DNA of 34,709 nt from Synechococcales cyanobacterium bin31.maxbin.ball.101 (lineage in GTDB: Bacteria > Cyanobacteriota > Cyanobacteriia > Leptolyngbyales > Leptolyngbyaceae). How positions within the stretch are numbered: position 1 is the first letter of the stretch; each line of letters begins with the position of its first letter. The translations under genes were made by a program, and so were the position numbers. The notes under the pieces were generated by a model. It was not told the DNA's origin. It ran no database searches and was given only the letters and a program-made list of their open reading frames with translations. This document shows, one piece after another, positions 23,946-32,442 of the stretch. The stretch lies in assembly GCA_013298165.1 (NCBI GenBank), contig JAAFJU010000037.1:1-34709 (forward strand), written 5' to 3'.

Positions 23946-25859
23946 TTAAGATTTCACGCAGAGTTGAGCTAACACATTTAATAGATCCACCGCCGTAAAC
24001 GGTTTCGCTAAAAACCCTTTCACCCCTTCATTCACAGTCTTCGTCAACGCCTCATTCGCTGCTAATCCACTCATTGCAATGATCTGCACCTCCGGATTTA
24101 GCTTGTGTAAAGTCCGAATCGTCGTCACCGCATCCAACGACGGCATCATCAAATCCAACAGCACCACACAGATCTCTCGTTTATATTCCGCATAGGTGGC
24201 GATCGCCTCAATGCCATCCGCCGCTCGCATCACTTGATAACCATGGGCCTCCAGCGTCGCCTTCGTCACCTCCAGCACCGCCACCTCATCATCCACCAGC
24301 AAGATCAATTCCCCATTTCCAAGCTGCAATGTCGGCTCTACGATCGGCGCAGGAATCGGGGTTCCTGATGCTGGGAAATACACCTTAAATCTTGTCCCTT
24401 TATTCACTTCACTATAGACATTAATAAAACCATTATGACTTTTGACAATGCCCAACACCGTCGAAAGCCCCAATCCCGTCCCCTGACCGACTTCCTTAGT
24501 TGTAAAAAATGGATCAAAGATTCGATCGAGGATGGCAGGTGGAATTCCCATTCCCGTATCTGCGATCGTCACAACGACATAATGTCCAACATGTGAATCA
24601 ATATGCATCCGAGCATAATATTCATCAATCACCACATTTTCCGCTGTAATGGTCAGCGTGCCGCCCTCCGGCATGGCATCCCTAGCATTCACGCAGAGAT
24701 TCATAAACACCTGATGCAATAACGTCCCATCTGCTGAAATCAATCCTAGATCTTGAGCAAAATCATTCACCAATTCAATATTTTTAGGAAAGGTTTGACG
24801 GATGATTTTCTGGATTTCCGCCAGTAAATGAATGACTTGCGTTTCGATCGGTTTTCCTTCAATTCCCCGCGCAAAGGCCAAAATCTGTTTCACCAGATCA
24901 GCCCCTCGGCGCGCACTGTCATTGAGAATTTCTAATAAGTGCTGCGTCCGATCGTCCAGATTCGGCACCTTCATCGGTAACAATTGCACAATACCCAAAA
25001 TCGGCGTCAACACATTATTTAAATCATGGGCAATCCCACTCGCCAATGTCCCCAAACTTTCCAGTCGCTGGGCACGAAGAAACTGTAATTCCAATTGTTT
25101 TTTCTCGGTAATATCAGTATCGACCATCAGAATGGATTTCGGCTGACCGAGATCATCCAACATCACCGATCGCCGACTCATCACCGTCGCCGAGTTGCCC
25201 GATTTCGTCAAGCGCTGAACTTCCCCCTGCCAGAGCATTGGGTCCATTATGATCGGCTCGATCGAATCCGACTCACTCTCCACAGCGATCAACGATCGCC
25301 ACTTCTGTCCCACCATTTCCGCCGAGGACCAGCCGTAGATTTTCTCAGCCCCCTGATTCCAAAACAAGACCCGATCGTCTAAGTCATAGACAAAGATGGC
25401 ATCCGTGACAATCTCCAGTAAATTGGCCTGCTCTTTAATTTTCTGCTCGGCTAGTTTACGTTCTGTGGTGTCCCGAAAGTAAATCCCCAAGCCAACTGGA
25501 GAAGGATAAGCATGAATTTCAAACCAGTTCTGAGTCGGCTCATAATAGGTTTCAAAATGGACTGGGACTTGTTCCGCCACCGCCCGACGATATTCCTGTT
25601 CAATAAGCTGTCCCACCGTCCAAGGAAAAACCTCCCAATGGGTTTTCCCAAGGATCTGATCGGACGGCAGTCCCGCTAAGGCCACCATCATCGCCATGGC
25701 CGCCGGATTCACATAAATTAATCGCCATTCGTGATCCAAAGTCACGTAGGCATCTGTCATACTTTCCCAAATGGTCAAGTCAGTCGGATTGACCTGAATC
25801 AACGGGTCCGACTGAGGATCGAGCAAAGCGTCTAGATTCGGATTCGGATTGCCGTTCAT
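23946..25859 (-). CDS. PAS-PAS hybrid histidine kinase with C-terminal receiver
   Basis: A 637-residue soluble kinase from the ATG at 25859; an in-frame TTG two codons earlier is possible. PAS-1 covers about 28-135 (LTIWESMTDAYVTLDHEWRL) and PAS-2 about 148-260 (LLEIVTDAIFVYDLDDRVLF, with the WRSLIAVE segment). The kinase core has phospho-acceptor His278 in ASGIAHDLNNVLTPI, the NtrB-like HisKA type, and an ATPase domain with NLCVNARDAMPEGG, DTGMGIP and GTGLGLSTV. The receiver has Asp569 in VVLLDLMMPSLD. The NtrB-like core with a C-terminal receiver is a common hybrid arrangement. It is probably first in the operon with the methyltransferase and large hybrid kinase. Confidence 0.93.
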   Translation of the reverse strand: MNGNPNPNLDALLDPQSDPLIQVNPTDLTIWESMTDAYVTLDHEWRLIYVNPAAMAMMVALAGLPSDQILGKTHWEVFPWTVGQLIEQEYRRAVAEQVPVHFETYYEPTQNWFEIHAYPSPVGLGIYFRDTTERKLAEQKIKEQANLLEIVTDAIFVYDLDDRVLFWNQGAEKIYGWSSAEMVGQKWRSLIAVESESDSIEPIIMDPMLWQGEVQRLTKSGNSATVMSRRSVMLDDLGQPKSILMVDTDITEKKQLELQFLRAQRLESLGTLASGIAHDLNNVLTPILGIVQLLPMKVPNLDDRTQHLLEILNDSARRGADLVKQILAFARGIEGKPIETQVIHLLAEIQKIIRQTFPKNIELVNDFAQDLGLISADGTLLHQVFMNLCVNARDAMPEGGTLTITAENVVIDEYYARMHIDSHVGHYVVVTIADTGMGIPPAILDRIFDPFFTTKEVGQGTGLGLSTVLGIVKSHNGFINVYSEVNKGTRFKVYFPASGTPIPAPIVEPTLQLGNGELILLVDDEVAVLEVTKATLEAHGYQVMRAADGIEAIATYAEYKREICVVLLDLMMPSLDAVTTIRTLHKLNPEVQIIAMSGLAANEALTKTVNEGVKGFLAKPFTAVDLLNVLAQLCVKS

Positions 25860-26087
25860 GATCAATCCAGCAGAAGAAGTAGGGGCGGAACAAATTATTT
25901 ATAGAAGTTTTATGTTCCAATTCTAAAGGAAATCTTAAGAGATTACATCATAGCGACATTTAACTTAAGATTTGCAGCCGTGATTTACGGCGGATTGGAT
26001 CCGGTCTTCTCCGGGTCTATCCGACCGTTCATCATTTTGGATCCACGATCGGATTCCCAAGTTTCCCTATGCTTCCTCGACTGGGTA

Positions 26088-28628
26088 TCAACTCAGTTCC
26101 ACTTTGAGGGGAACCGTAATGATAAACGTCGTTCCTTGTCCCGGTTCTGATTCACAGACCAAGGTCCCTTGGTGCTTCTCATGGATAATTTGATAGCAAA
26201 TCGGTAAGCCGAGACCTGTGCCTTTACCGGGTGCCTTCGTGGTAAAGAAGGGATCAAAAATGCGCGATCGAACCTTATCATCCATTCCCGGACCATTATC
26301 CATAATTTTGATTTGGACTTGACGGGGCTGTGATGCGTTGGATTCAATTAGGGATGTCACGATCGTCATCGTAGGCGAGGATTTTTTATGTGCTTCCATA
26401 TGCTCTTCTAAAGCATCGATCGCATTGGCCAAGATGTTCATAAACACTTGATTTAACTGTGCTGGATAACATTCCACCAATGGAATCGAACCATACTGTT
26501 TAACCAGTTGAATGGTTTTTTTCGAGCCTTCCGCCTTAAATCGATGTCCCAAAATCAGTAATGTACTCTCTAAGCCTTCGTGCAAGTCAACGGCCTTGAA
26601 ATCTGCTTCATCACTGCGGGAGAAATTACGAAGGGATAGGACAATCTCACGAATCCGATCGGCTCCAATTTTCATCGAATTGATTGTCTTAGGCAAGTCA
26701 GACATGATGAAATCAATATCCATTTCCTCCTGCGCAGCAGCCATAATCGCAGTCGTCTCAGGATGCTGAATTTGATAAACCTCAATGGTTTTCATCAGGT
26801 CTTGGGCGTATTGCTCCACATGGGTCAAATTGCCGTAAATGAAGTTCACCGGATTATTGATCTCATGGGCAATACCCGCCACAAGCTGGCCCAGGCTGGC
26901 CATTTTTTCACCCTGGATGAGTTGGGTTTGGGTTTGTTGCAGTTCGGCGATCGTTTGGGTGAGTTGTTGCGTTTGCTGTTGCGTTTGGGCGAGGAGTTCG
27001 GCTTGTTGAATGGCGACTCCGAGCTGGACTCCGACTTGGGCCAGAAGGTTGACATCTTCACTTTGCCAATAACGCGGTTGACAGGTTTGGTAGGCCACCA
27101 GCAAGCCCCAAAGCTTATCGCCTTGGGGAATGGGCACAAAGGTTTCATTGCGCGGAAGTTCACCATTGGCATCCACAATGGCGAACATAGCCGGAGATTG
27201 ATTGGGATTGGATAGCACCGATGCCCCCTCTTTCATAGAGTCCGCCACAAACTTCCCACTCCAATCCTCATTGAAGCGATAGATGGCCACCCGTTCGACT
27301 TCCAATAAGTCTCGCACTGCTTTAGTCGTCGTTTTAAACACGATCGCCAGATCCAATGACGTTCTAATCTTCTCAATGGTCGCTGTAAGTAGCTGTTGAC
27401 GATCCATAGCGGCAGAGCGAGCGGATGCCTGTGCCAGTTCTCCTGCCTGCACCTGCACCTGCTGCAACACGATATCCTGCCGCAGAGCCACTCCCAATTG
27501 ATCGGCAATCTGTCGGACAAATTCAATTTCTGACAATTTCCAATCCCGTGCCGTTTCGCATTGATGAATGCAGAGAAGGCCCCAAAGCGTCTCGCCGAGC
27601 CGCACCGGAATCACCAAGTTGGCCCGGACTTCAAAGCGTTCTAAAATTTGTCGATGACAATCCGACAATCCCGCATCCTGAATATCCGAGACACTGTGAT
27701 GACCACCATTGGCATATTTCTCAACAAAAATATCCCCAAAACAATGATCGTACACTGGAACTGCGATCGCACTGGAAAATCCTACTGCAACATCTTCAGC
27801 AATAAACGTACCATCGTCAAAGTTGCCATCCCCTTTAAATTTAAAAATCCCAACGCGATCGGCCTTGAGCAACTGCCGAACTTCCCGCGCCGTCGTATTA
27901 AAAATCTGTGTTAAATCTAGGGATTCTCGAATGCGACCAATGACACTGGTGAGCGCTTTTTGCTGTTCAGTTTGATACCTAGCATCTTCGAGGAGTTTGT
28001 TATGATGCAGGGCAACGTTGAGATTTTCGGCAATTTGACTGACAAATTCAATTTCAGATTCATCCCATTGACGGGACCTATCGCATTGATGAACACAAAC
28101 CAAACCCCACAGCTTTGAGTCCTTCAGCAACGGGACAACCAGATTAGCCCGCACCTGAAACTGACTCAAAATCTGCACATGGCAATCACTTAGGCCCGCT
28201 TCGTAAATGTCGCTAACAATCTGCATTCGGCCCGCTTCGTAGAATGCAGCATACTGCGGCCCAAAACAGTGATCATAGACTTTAGCCGCTAATGCAGAGG
28301 GATATTTGGGATCGATCGCCTCAGAAATAAATTCCCCTGACCAGTCCTTTGATGGATCAAATTGAAACACCGCCACCCGATCGGCCTGCAGAAGTTCTCG
28401 CACTTCGATCGCGGTGGTTTGAAAAATGGTGCCTAAATCCAAGGATTCGCGAATACGACTGATGACACGGGTTAGCGTTCGTTGTTTCTTTGTTTGCTGC
28501 TGTGCCTGAAGGAGAAGCGTGGACACCAGTTCCGGGGTTGAGCCTTCCAATAACTCTGGTGACACTGTAGGAGAGTCTGTGGGGGATTCAGCAGGGGATT
28601 CAGTGGGGTCTAGCACTTGCACAGTCAT
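26088..28628 (-). CDS. Triple-GAF histidine kinase with cyanobacteriochrome-type GAF domains
   Basis: An 846-residue cytoplasmic kinase, with a GAGG ribosome-binding site before the ATG. GAF-1 (about 55-215) and GAF-2 (about 225-385) both contain DHCF and, about 30 residues on, GLSDCH followed by (Q/E)VRANLV(V/I)P. DXCF plus CH is the dual-cysteine pattern of DXCF-class cyanobacteriochromes, which bind a bilin and sense blue/green light. GAF-3 (about 410-545) lacks both cysteines, so it probably binds no bilin. A glutamine-rich coiled coil (about 546-575) leads to the kinase core with His588 in [17 protein letters not shown], and an ATPase ending with [12 protein letters not shown]. No receiver is attached. 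Chromophore binding is inferred from the two motifs; the kinase call is certain. Confidence 0.9.
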   Translation of the reverse strand: MTVQVLDPTESPAESPTDSPTVSPELLEGSTPELVSTLLLQAQQQTKKQRTLTRVISRIRESLDLGTIFQTTAIEVRELLQADRVAVFQFDPSKDWSGEFISEAIDPKYPSALAAKVYDHCFGPQYAAFYEAGRMQIVSDIYEAGLSDCHVQILSQFQVRANLVVPLLKDSKLWGLVCVHQCDRSRQWDESEIEFVSQIAENLNVALHHNKLLEDARYQTEQQKALTSVIGRIRESLDLTQIFNTTAREVRQLLKADRVGIFKFKGDGNFDDGTFIAEDVAVGFSSAIAVPVYDHCFGDIFVEKYANGGHHSVSDIQDAGLSDCHRQILERFEVRANLVIPVRLGETLWGLLCIHQCETARDWKLSEIEFVRQIADQLGVALRQDIVLQQVQVQAGELAQASARSAAMDRQQLLTATIEKIRTSLDLAIVFKTTTKAVRDLLEVERVAIYRFNEDWSGKFVADSMKEGASVLSNPNQSPAMFAIVDANGELPRNETFVPIPQGDKLWGLLVAYQTCQPRYWQSEDVNLLAQVGVQLGVAIQQAELLAQTQQQTQQLTQTIAELQQTQTQLIQGEKMASLGQLVAGIAHEINNPVNFIYGNLTHVEQYAQDLMKTIEVYQIQHPETTAIMAAAQEEMDIDFIMSDLPKTINSMKIGADRIREIVLSLRNFSRSDEADFKAVDLHEGLESTLLILGHRFKAEGSKKTIQLVKQYGSIPLVECYPAQLNQVFMNILANAIDALEEHMEAHKKSSPTMTIVTSLIESNASQPRQVQIKIMDNGPGMDDKVRSRIFDPFFTTKAPGKGTGLGLPICYQIIHEKHQGTLVCESEPGQGTTFIITVPLKVELS

Positions 28629-29001
28629 GGCAACCTCAGAAATTGGATTCAGAATAATGAGCTATCAGTAATAGCCCAGATGTTCACATGTCTCAATATA
28701 CCCAGACCCCAAATCAAAATCTCAAGCAAAATCTCTGAATATCTCTCAAATACGACCGTTAAAGATCAATATCATGGTTCAAATCCAGCTTCCCAAAAAG
28801 CTAAAAAGCCAGAGACCTGACACGAAGATAGGACGAGAAACACGGAGGACGATCGCACAACTTTATCACCCGACCTTCCGAATACTGACTTGGAATGAAG
28901 TCTGAATTTATACCTTACGGAAGAGGGCATGTTTGGATCATATTGGTTAAAGCAGTCGATGCCTTTGTGCTGTGCTCAGTTCCTTCATCAATCACCCAAT
29001 C
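28629..29001. other. Divergent intergenic region, no gene seen
   Basis: This 373-nt gap separates the triple-GAF kinase gene (minus) from the PEP-CTERM gene (plus), so it should hold both promoters. I see no convincing protein frame or RNA gene. A short direct repeat CAAAATCTC occurs at 28715-28723 and 28727-28735. I could not assign -35/-10 boxes with confidence. Confidence 0.5.
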
Positions 29002-29808
29002 ATGAATTTCTTTAAATCTCTTTCAACACTGACAGGTTTAGCGGTCACAGCGGCGATCGCGGGTGCCCTACCTGCCCAGGCGTTCAACACCTTCTCTTTC
29101 ACGACGAATTCGACCTATAAAGTAGGCCAAGAAAAGAACGACATCTTTCTACAGTCTGTCGTCAAAAATAATGGCCAAACCATTACTCAGTTCAACACCG
29201 TCAACAAGGCCAACATTCGCCAACAAAATAGCACAACGGTCAATGGTGCAACGATCGGCTTAATGAGTACGAACTGTGGCGATAACGTAGCCAACTGTGT
29301 CTCCGCTGAACTGCCCAGTAATAGTCAAGTCGTCGCCGCGCTCGGCAACCTAAACTTGAACAAAATCATTGATACTGAGGAGTTTTTGGGTAGCAGCATT
29401 CTAGATGTCTTCTTCCAAAAGCCGTCCGATAGCTTCTACCTATTTGAACGAGGTGGCGCGATGGGTAGCAATGCTAGAGCGGGGAATAGCGACCTGAAGG
29501 TCCAGGCGATCGATGCACAGGGAAATCTTCTCGGTGAGACCTTCACAATCGCCAGAAATATGTGGAGTAACGCAGGCTATGCGATCGATACAAAGGAAAT
29601 CGGCTCGGCTCAAAAGGTAGGGTCCTTTGGATTGAGTTCTAAGAATGGGGCGATCGCAGGACTGCGGTTAACGACTAATTCAACGGGCGCTGACTTCAAA
29701 GTAATTGCCTCATCCGCTGCAACCAAAGTGCCTGAACCTGCTACGTTATTGGGATTTGCCGCGATCGGCGGTGCCCTTGCAATGCGTCGTCGGAAGCTGG
29801 CAAACTAG
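29002..29808 (+). CDS. PEP-CTERM-anchored exported protein
   Basis: A 268-residue exported protein. The ATG at 29002 is chosen because it gives a compact signal peptide (NFFKSLSTLTGLAVTAAIAG, cleavage near AQA) at about 1-27; an in-frame GTG at 28972 would add ten polar residues. The C-terminus is a classical PEP-CTERM sorting tail: VPEPATLLGFAAIGGALA followed by MRRRKLAN. Such tails are cut by an exosortase, tied to extracellular polysaccharide export; no exosortase gene lies in this window. The middle part (about 28-240) is Ser/Thr/Asn-rich with two cysteines in TNCGDNVANC and resembles cyanobacterial PEP-CTERM exported proteins, but I cannot name its family. It is convergent with the nuclease-like gene at 29854. 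Confidence 0.9.
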   Translation: MNFFKSLSTLTGLAVTAAIAGALPAQAFNTFSFTTNSTYKVGQEKNDIFLQSVVKNNGQTITQFNTVNKANIRQQNSTTVNGATIGLMSTNCGDNVANCVSAELPSNSQVVAALGNLNLNKIIDTEEFLGSSILDVFFQKPSDSFYLFERGGAMGSNARAGNSDLKVQAIDAQGNLLGETFTIARNMWSNAGYAIDTKEIGSAQKVGSFGLSSKNGAIAGLRLTTNSTGADFKVIASSAATKVPEPATLLGFAAIGGALAMRRRKLAN

Positions 29809-29817
29809 TTGACCTCA

Positions 29818-29864
29818 CGGCTACATAAACAACGTCTAAGAGATTGACTTTATTTATGTAGCCG
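29818..29864. terminator. Bidirectional terminator between convergent genes
   Basis: CGGCTACATAAA (29818-29829) and TTTATGTAGCCG (29853-29864) are a perfect 12-bp inverted repeat with a 23-nt loop. It begins 9 nt past the PEP-CTERM gene's stop, and its right arm contains the stop codon of the minus-strand gene at 29854. Confidence 0.6.
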
Positions 29865-30549
29865 CTTGAAGAGCCACGATCGATCCAATTCGTTTGAGAA
29901 TTTGTAACACATCTTGCAGTTGATTCTGGTCAGATAACATCGAAAACGTATTAGAAAAGCTGTATTCAATCTGGGGCATTGGCAACGATTCCCGGTCTGG
30001 GAATCGTTGCAGTTTGACAAACATAAAATGATTGCCGTTTGACACCATTCCAAACAACGTCCGCTGAATCGAAGGGGCCGCCATCATGTAGGTCAGTACT
30101 TGAGGAATTCCCATCTCAATATCAAAGGTCGTTTCCTTCGATTCGATCACCACTTGCCAAAACTGATTCTGCAAAACCAGAAAGTCCATTCTACCCCGCA
30201 GCGTTTCTAACAGAGATTCACCTGCGTCATCAGGTGTTTCGATCGTCACATTGAGCGAGACCGACACCTCCGATCGCAACTGAAACGGCGCATCATAAAA
30301 TCCCGCTAATGCCAAAAGGGGTGAAATAACAATCGCATTCACAGCACCCTCTGCCACAGGTCCCATCTTGCGTTGGTAACGAAATCGATCGCGCAGAAGA
30401 TCTAATGCAGGCAGATCGGTATCGCTTAAACTCGGCAACTCTGTGCGCCATTCTGTGAAAAAGTTTCGATCGGTCGATCGACGCGCTCCAAAGTTTTTTT
30501 CGAGATCTTCTAAGGACCGAATTACCTGTGTTACCGCAGTTTGAACCAT
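29854..30549 (-). CDS. Orphan PD-(D/E)XK nuclease-like protein, copy 2
   Basis: A 231-residue protein from the ATG at 30549; the open frame extends 21 codons further into the acetyltransferase gene, but a GAGG box lies just before this ATG and the paralogue starts here too. The core LRGRMDFLVLQNQFWQVVIESKE carries the PD-(D/E)XK aspartate and the E-x-K. IVISPLLALAGFYDAPFQLRSEV and RTLFGMVSNGNHFMFVKLQR are shared with the protein at 17166-17780. It has an N-terminal extension (VIRSLEDLEKNFGARRSTDR) absent from copy 1 and a longer acidic loop before the core (TIETPDDAGESLLETL). There is no restriction or modification partner nearby. The in-cell role is unknown. Confidence 0.82.
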   Translation of the reverse strand: MVQTAVTQVIRSLEDLEKNFGARRSTDRNFFTEWRTELPSLSDTDLPALDLLRDRFRYQRKMGPVAEGAVNAIVISPLLALAGFYDAPFQLRSEVSVSLNVTIETPDDAGESLLETLRGRMDFLVLQNQFWQVVIESKETTFDIEMGIPQVLTYMMAAPSIQRTLFGMVSNGNHFMFVKLQRFPDRESLPMPQIEYSFSNTFSMLSDQNQLQDVLQILKRIGSIVALQAAT

Positions 30550-30575
30550 AGGATGCCTCACATCGGTTCTTCTAA

Positions 30576-31142
30576 TTATATCGCAACCTGATGGGATCCA
30601 TGATTCTGCCACTCCGATCGGCTCAACCGATACAGAACATGTTCCCGCAACGGATGACCGATCGGCACCTTCGGATGCTCAAAGTTTTCACCTGTATTTT
30701 GCATCTTTAATCGCTGCATCACAGCTTGCGATCGGGCATTGCTCACCGCCGTAAACGAAACCACCTCCGCTAATTGCAACGTCTCAAACGCAAACTTCAG
30801 CGCCACATTCGCCGCTTCCGTCGCATACCCATGGCCCCAAAATTCTGGAGCGAGTCGCCAACCTACTTCCACACAAGGGGAAAAAGGGAGAGGATAACTC
30901 GGTTCATTTAAGCCCACAAATCCCGCAAAGCGATCCTGAACCTCCAATACCCAAAAGCCCCAACCCTTTTCGGCAATCAATGTTTTCATTCGCTTTGCAA
31001 CATCATTGCTTTCTTCGATCGTCAATAGCGCAGGAAAATATTCCATGACGATCGGATCAGCATTGATCGCGGCAAACAATGGATAGTCGTCCGATCGCCA
31101 TTGCCGCAGTTTCAAGCGATCGGTTTCAAATTCGTAAATCAT
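30576..31142 (-). CDS. GNAT-family N-acetyltransferase (RimJ/RimL-like)
   Basis: A 188-residue acetyltransferase of the Acetyltransf_3 type, which transfers acetyl groups from acetyl-CoA to protein N-termini or small amines. Typical blocks are TDRLKLRQWRSDDYPLFAAI at the N-terminus and the acetyl-CoA-binding region WRLAPEFWGHGYATEAANVA, where W-x-x-x-x-x-G-x-G/A is the variant found in RimJ-like enzymes. A later FETLQLAEVVSFTAVSNARS is also characteristic. The substrate cannot be predicted. The ATG lies directly after the stop codon of the TRAP-protein gene (TAAATG), so the pair is probably translationally coupled. Confidence 0.92.
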   Translation of the reverse strand: MIYEFETDRLKLRQWRSDDYPLFAAINADPIVMEYFPALLTIEESNDVAKRMKTLIAEKGWGFWVLEVQDRFAGFVGLNEPSYPLPFSPCVEVGWRLAPEFWGHGYATEAANVALKFAFETLQLAEVVSFTAVSNARSQAVMQRLKMQNTGENFEHPKVPIGHPLREHVLYRLSRSEWQNHGSHQVAI

Positions 31143-32258
31143 TTACTTCTTCAGTTTCCCATAGCTATAGCGACTGAATCCCCCTTCATTGATATTATTC
31201 CATTCATAGATCCGATCGCGAAAGGCTTTCCACTGCGCAAAAATCTGTTTAAAATCCTCATCCTTCGCACTGAACTCATCATACAGTTCAAAGGACGCTT
31301 TCTCCGCCGCTGCCATAATTTCATTGCTATAAGCTCGTAGTTTTACCCCACCTTTCAGTAATCGTTGTAGCGCTTCATTATTGCGCGTATCGTACTTCGC
31401 CAGCATAGTGGCATTGGACTCATAGGATGCCGTCTTAATGGCTTCTTGGTATTCCACAGGCAGCTTTTGCCATGCTTGCAGATTGATCTGTAGCTCTAGG
31501 GTCGGACCGGGTTCCCACCAGCCGGGATAGTAGTAATAGTCTGCCACTCGATGTAATCCAAGTTTTTCATCATCGTAGGGACCGACCCACTCTGCCGCAT
31601 CGATCGCCCCCGTCTGCAACGCCTGAAAGATCTCCCCCCCCGGCAAATTCTGCACCGTCACCCCCAGCTTGCTCATCACCTTCCCACCCAAGCCCGGAAT
31701 CCGCATTTTCAAGCCCTTGAGATCATTCAGCGTCGAGATCTCCTTACGAAACCAGCCGCCCATCTGAGTTCCCGTATTGCCACAGGGAAACTGAATCACC
31801 CCAAACTTCTTGGCATAAAGCGCCTGAAGTAACGCCAATCCACCGCCCTCATAGAGCCAAGCATTCTGCTGCTGCGCATTTAACCCAAAGGGCAACGCCG
31901 TCCCAAAGGCCGCCGCCGGAGTCTTCCCCAAATAGTAATAGCCCGCCGTATGACCACAGGGCACGGCCCCCTGAGACACCACATTCAAGACTTCTAACGG
32001 CGGTGCTATTTCTCCTGCAGGCCGAGGCGTGATCTTAAACTTGCCCCCCGTCAACGCCGCTACCCGATCGCTAAACGTCTTCGCCCCACCAAAAATGGTA
32101 TCCAACGAAATCGGCCAACTCGTCGCCATCGACCATTCCAACGCCGTCATCGCCCCGGAAGAACCCGCCTGCTTTGGCCCTCTGGGTCTGCAAGAGGTGA
32201 TCGCTGTCCCTACCGCTGTCCCGACGATCGCGGTTTTTAAAAACTGTTTCCGTTTCAC
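31143..32258 (-). CDS. TRAP transporter solute-binding protein (DctP/TakP-like)
   Basis: A 371-residue extracytoplasmic solute receptor. The start is GTG with a GGAGT ribosome-binding site. [19 protein letters not shown] leads to TSC, a good lipobox (I-T-S-C), so it is probably a membrane-anchored lipoprotein; the two basic residues near the start are not a clear twin-arginine motif. The DctP fold is shown by [36 protein letters not shown] and [20 protein letters not shown]. These match the subgroup that includes TakP and related 2-oxo-acid or lactate receptors, so an organic acid is likely. No DctQ or DctM membrane genes are nearby; they must be elsewhere or the receptor works with another system. 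Confidence 0.92.
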   Translation of the reverse strand: MKRKQFLKTAIVGTAVGTAITSCRPRGPKQAGSSGAMTALEWSMATSWPISLDTIFGGAKTFSDRVAALTGGKFKITPRPAGEIAPPLEVLNVVSQGAVPCGHTAGYYYLGKTPAAAFGTALPFGLNAQQQNAWLYEGGGLALLQALYAKKFGVIQFPCGNTGTQMGGWFRKEISTLNDLKGLKMRIPGLGGKVMSKLGVTVQNLPGGEIFQALQTGAIDAAEWVGPYDDEKLGLHRVADYYYYPGWWEPGPTLELQINLQAWQKLPVEYQEAIKTASYESNATMLAKYDTRNNEALQRLLKGGVKLRAYSNEIMAAAEKASFELYDEFSAKDEDFKQIFAQWKAFRDRIYEWNNINEGGFSRYSYGKLKK

Positions 32259-32377
32259 TCTATGACTCCTTGCAATGCCGACTGTACGAGTATATGAAGT
32301 ATGAGTATAGAAGAACGCTACCCCAGTCGTAGCTCAGCTTTTAGCTCAGAATCTTAACGTTACAATCAGTAATCCTA

Positions 32378-32401
32378 CACAAATTCTTTCACAAATTCTT
32401 T
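32378..32401. repeat. Exact 12-bp tandem direct repeat
   Basis: CACAAATTCTTT occurs twice back to back (32378-32389 and 32390-32401), 41 nt before the start of the VCBS-repeat gene. It may be a binding site or a slippage product; only the repeat itself is certain. Confidence 0.4.
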
Positions 32402-32442
32402 GAAATACGGGGTTTTTCCTAAACTTTTGATGTTTCTTTTTC

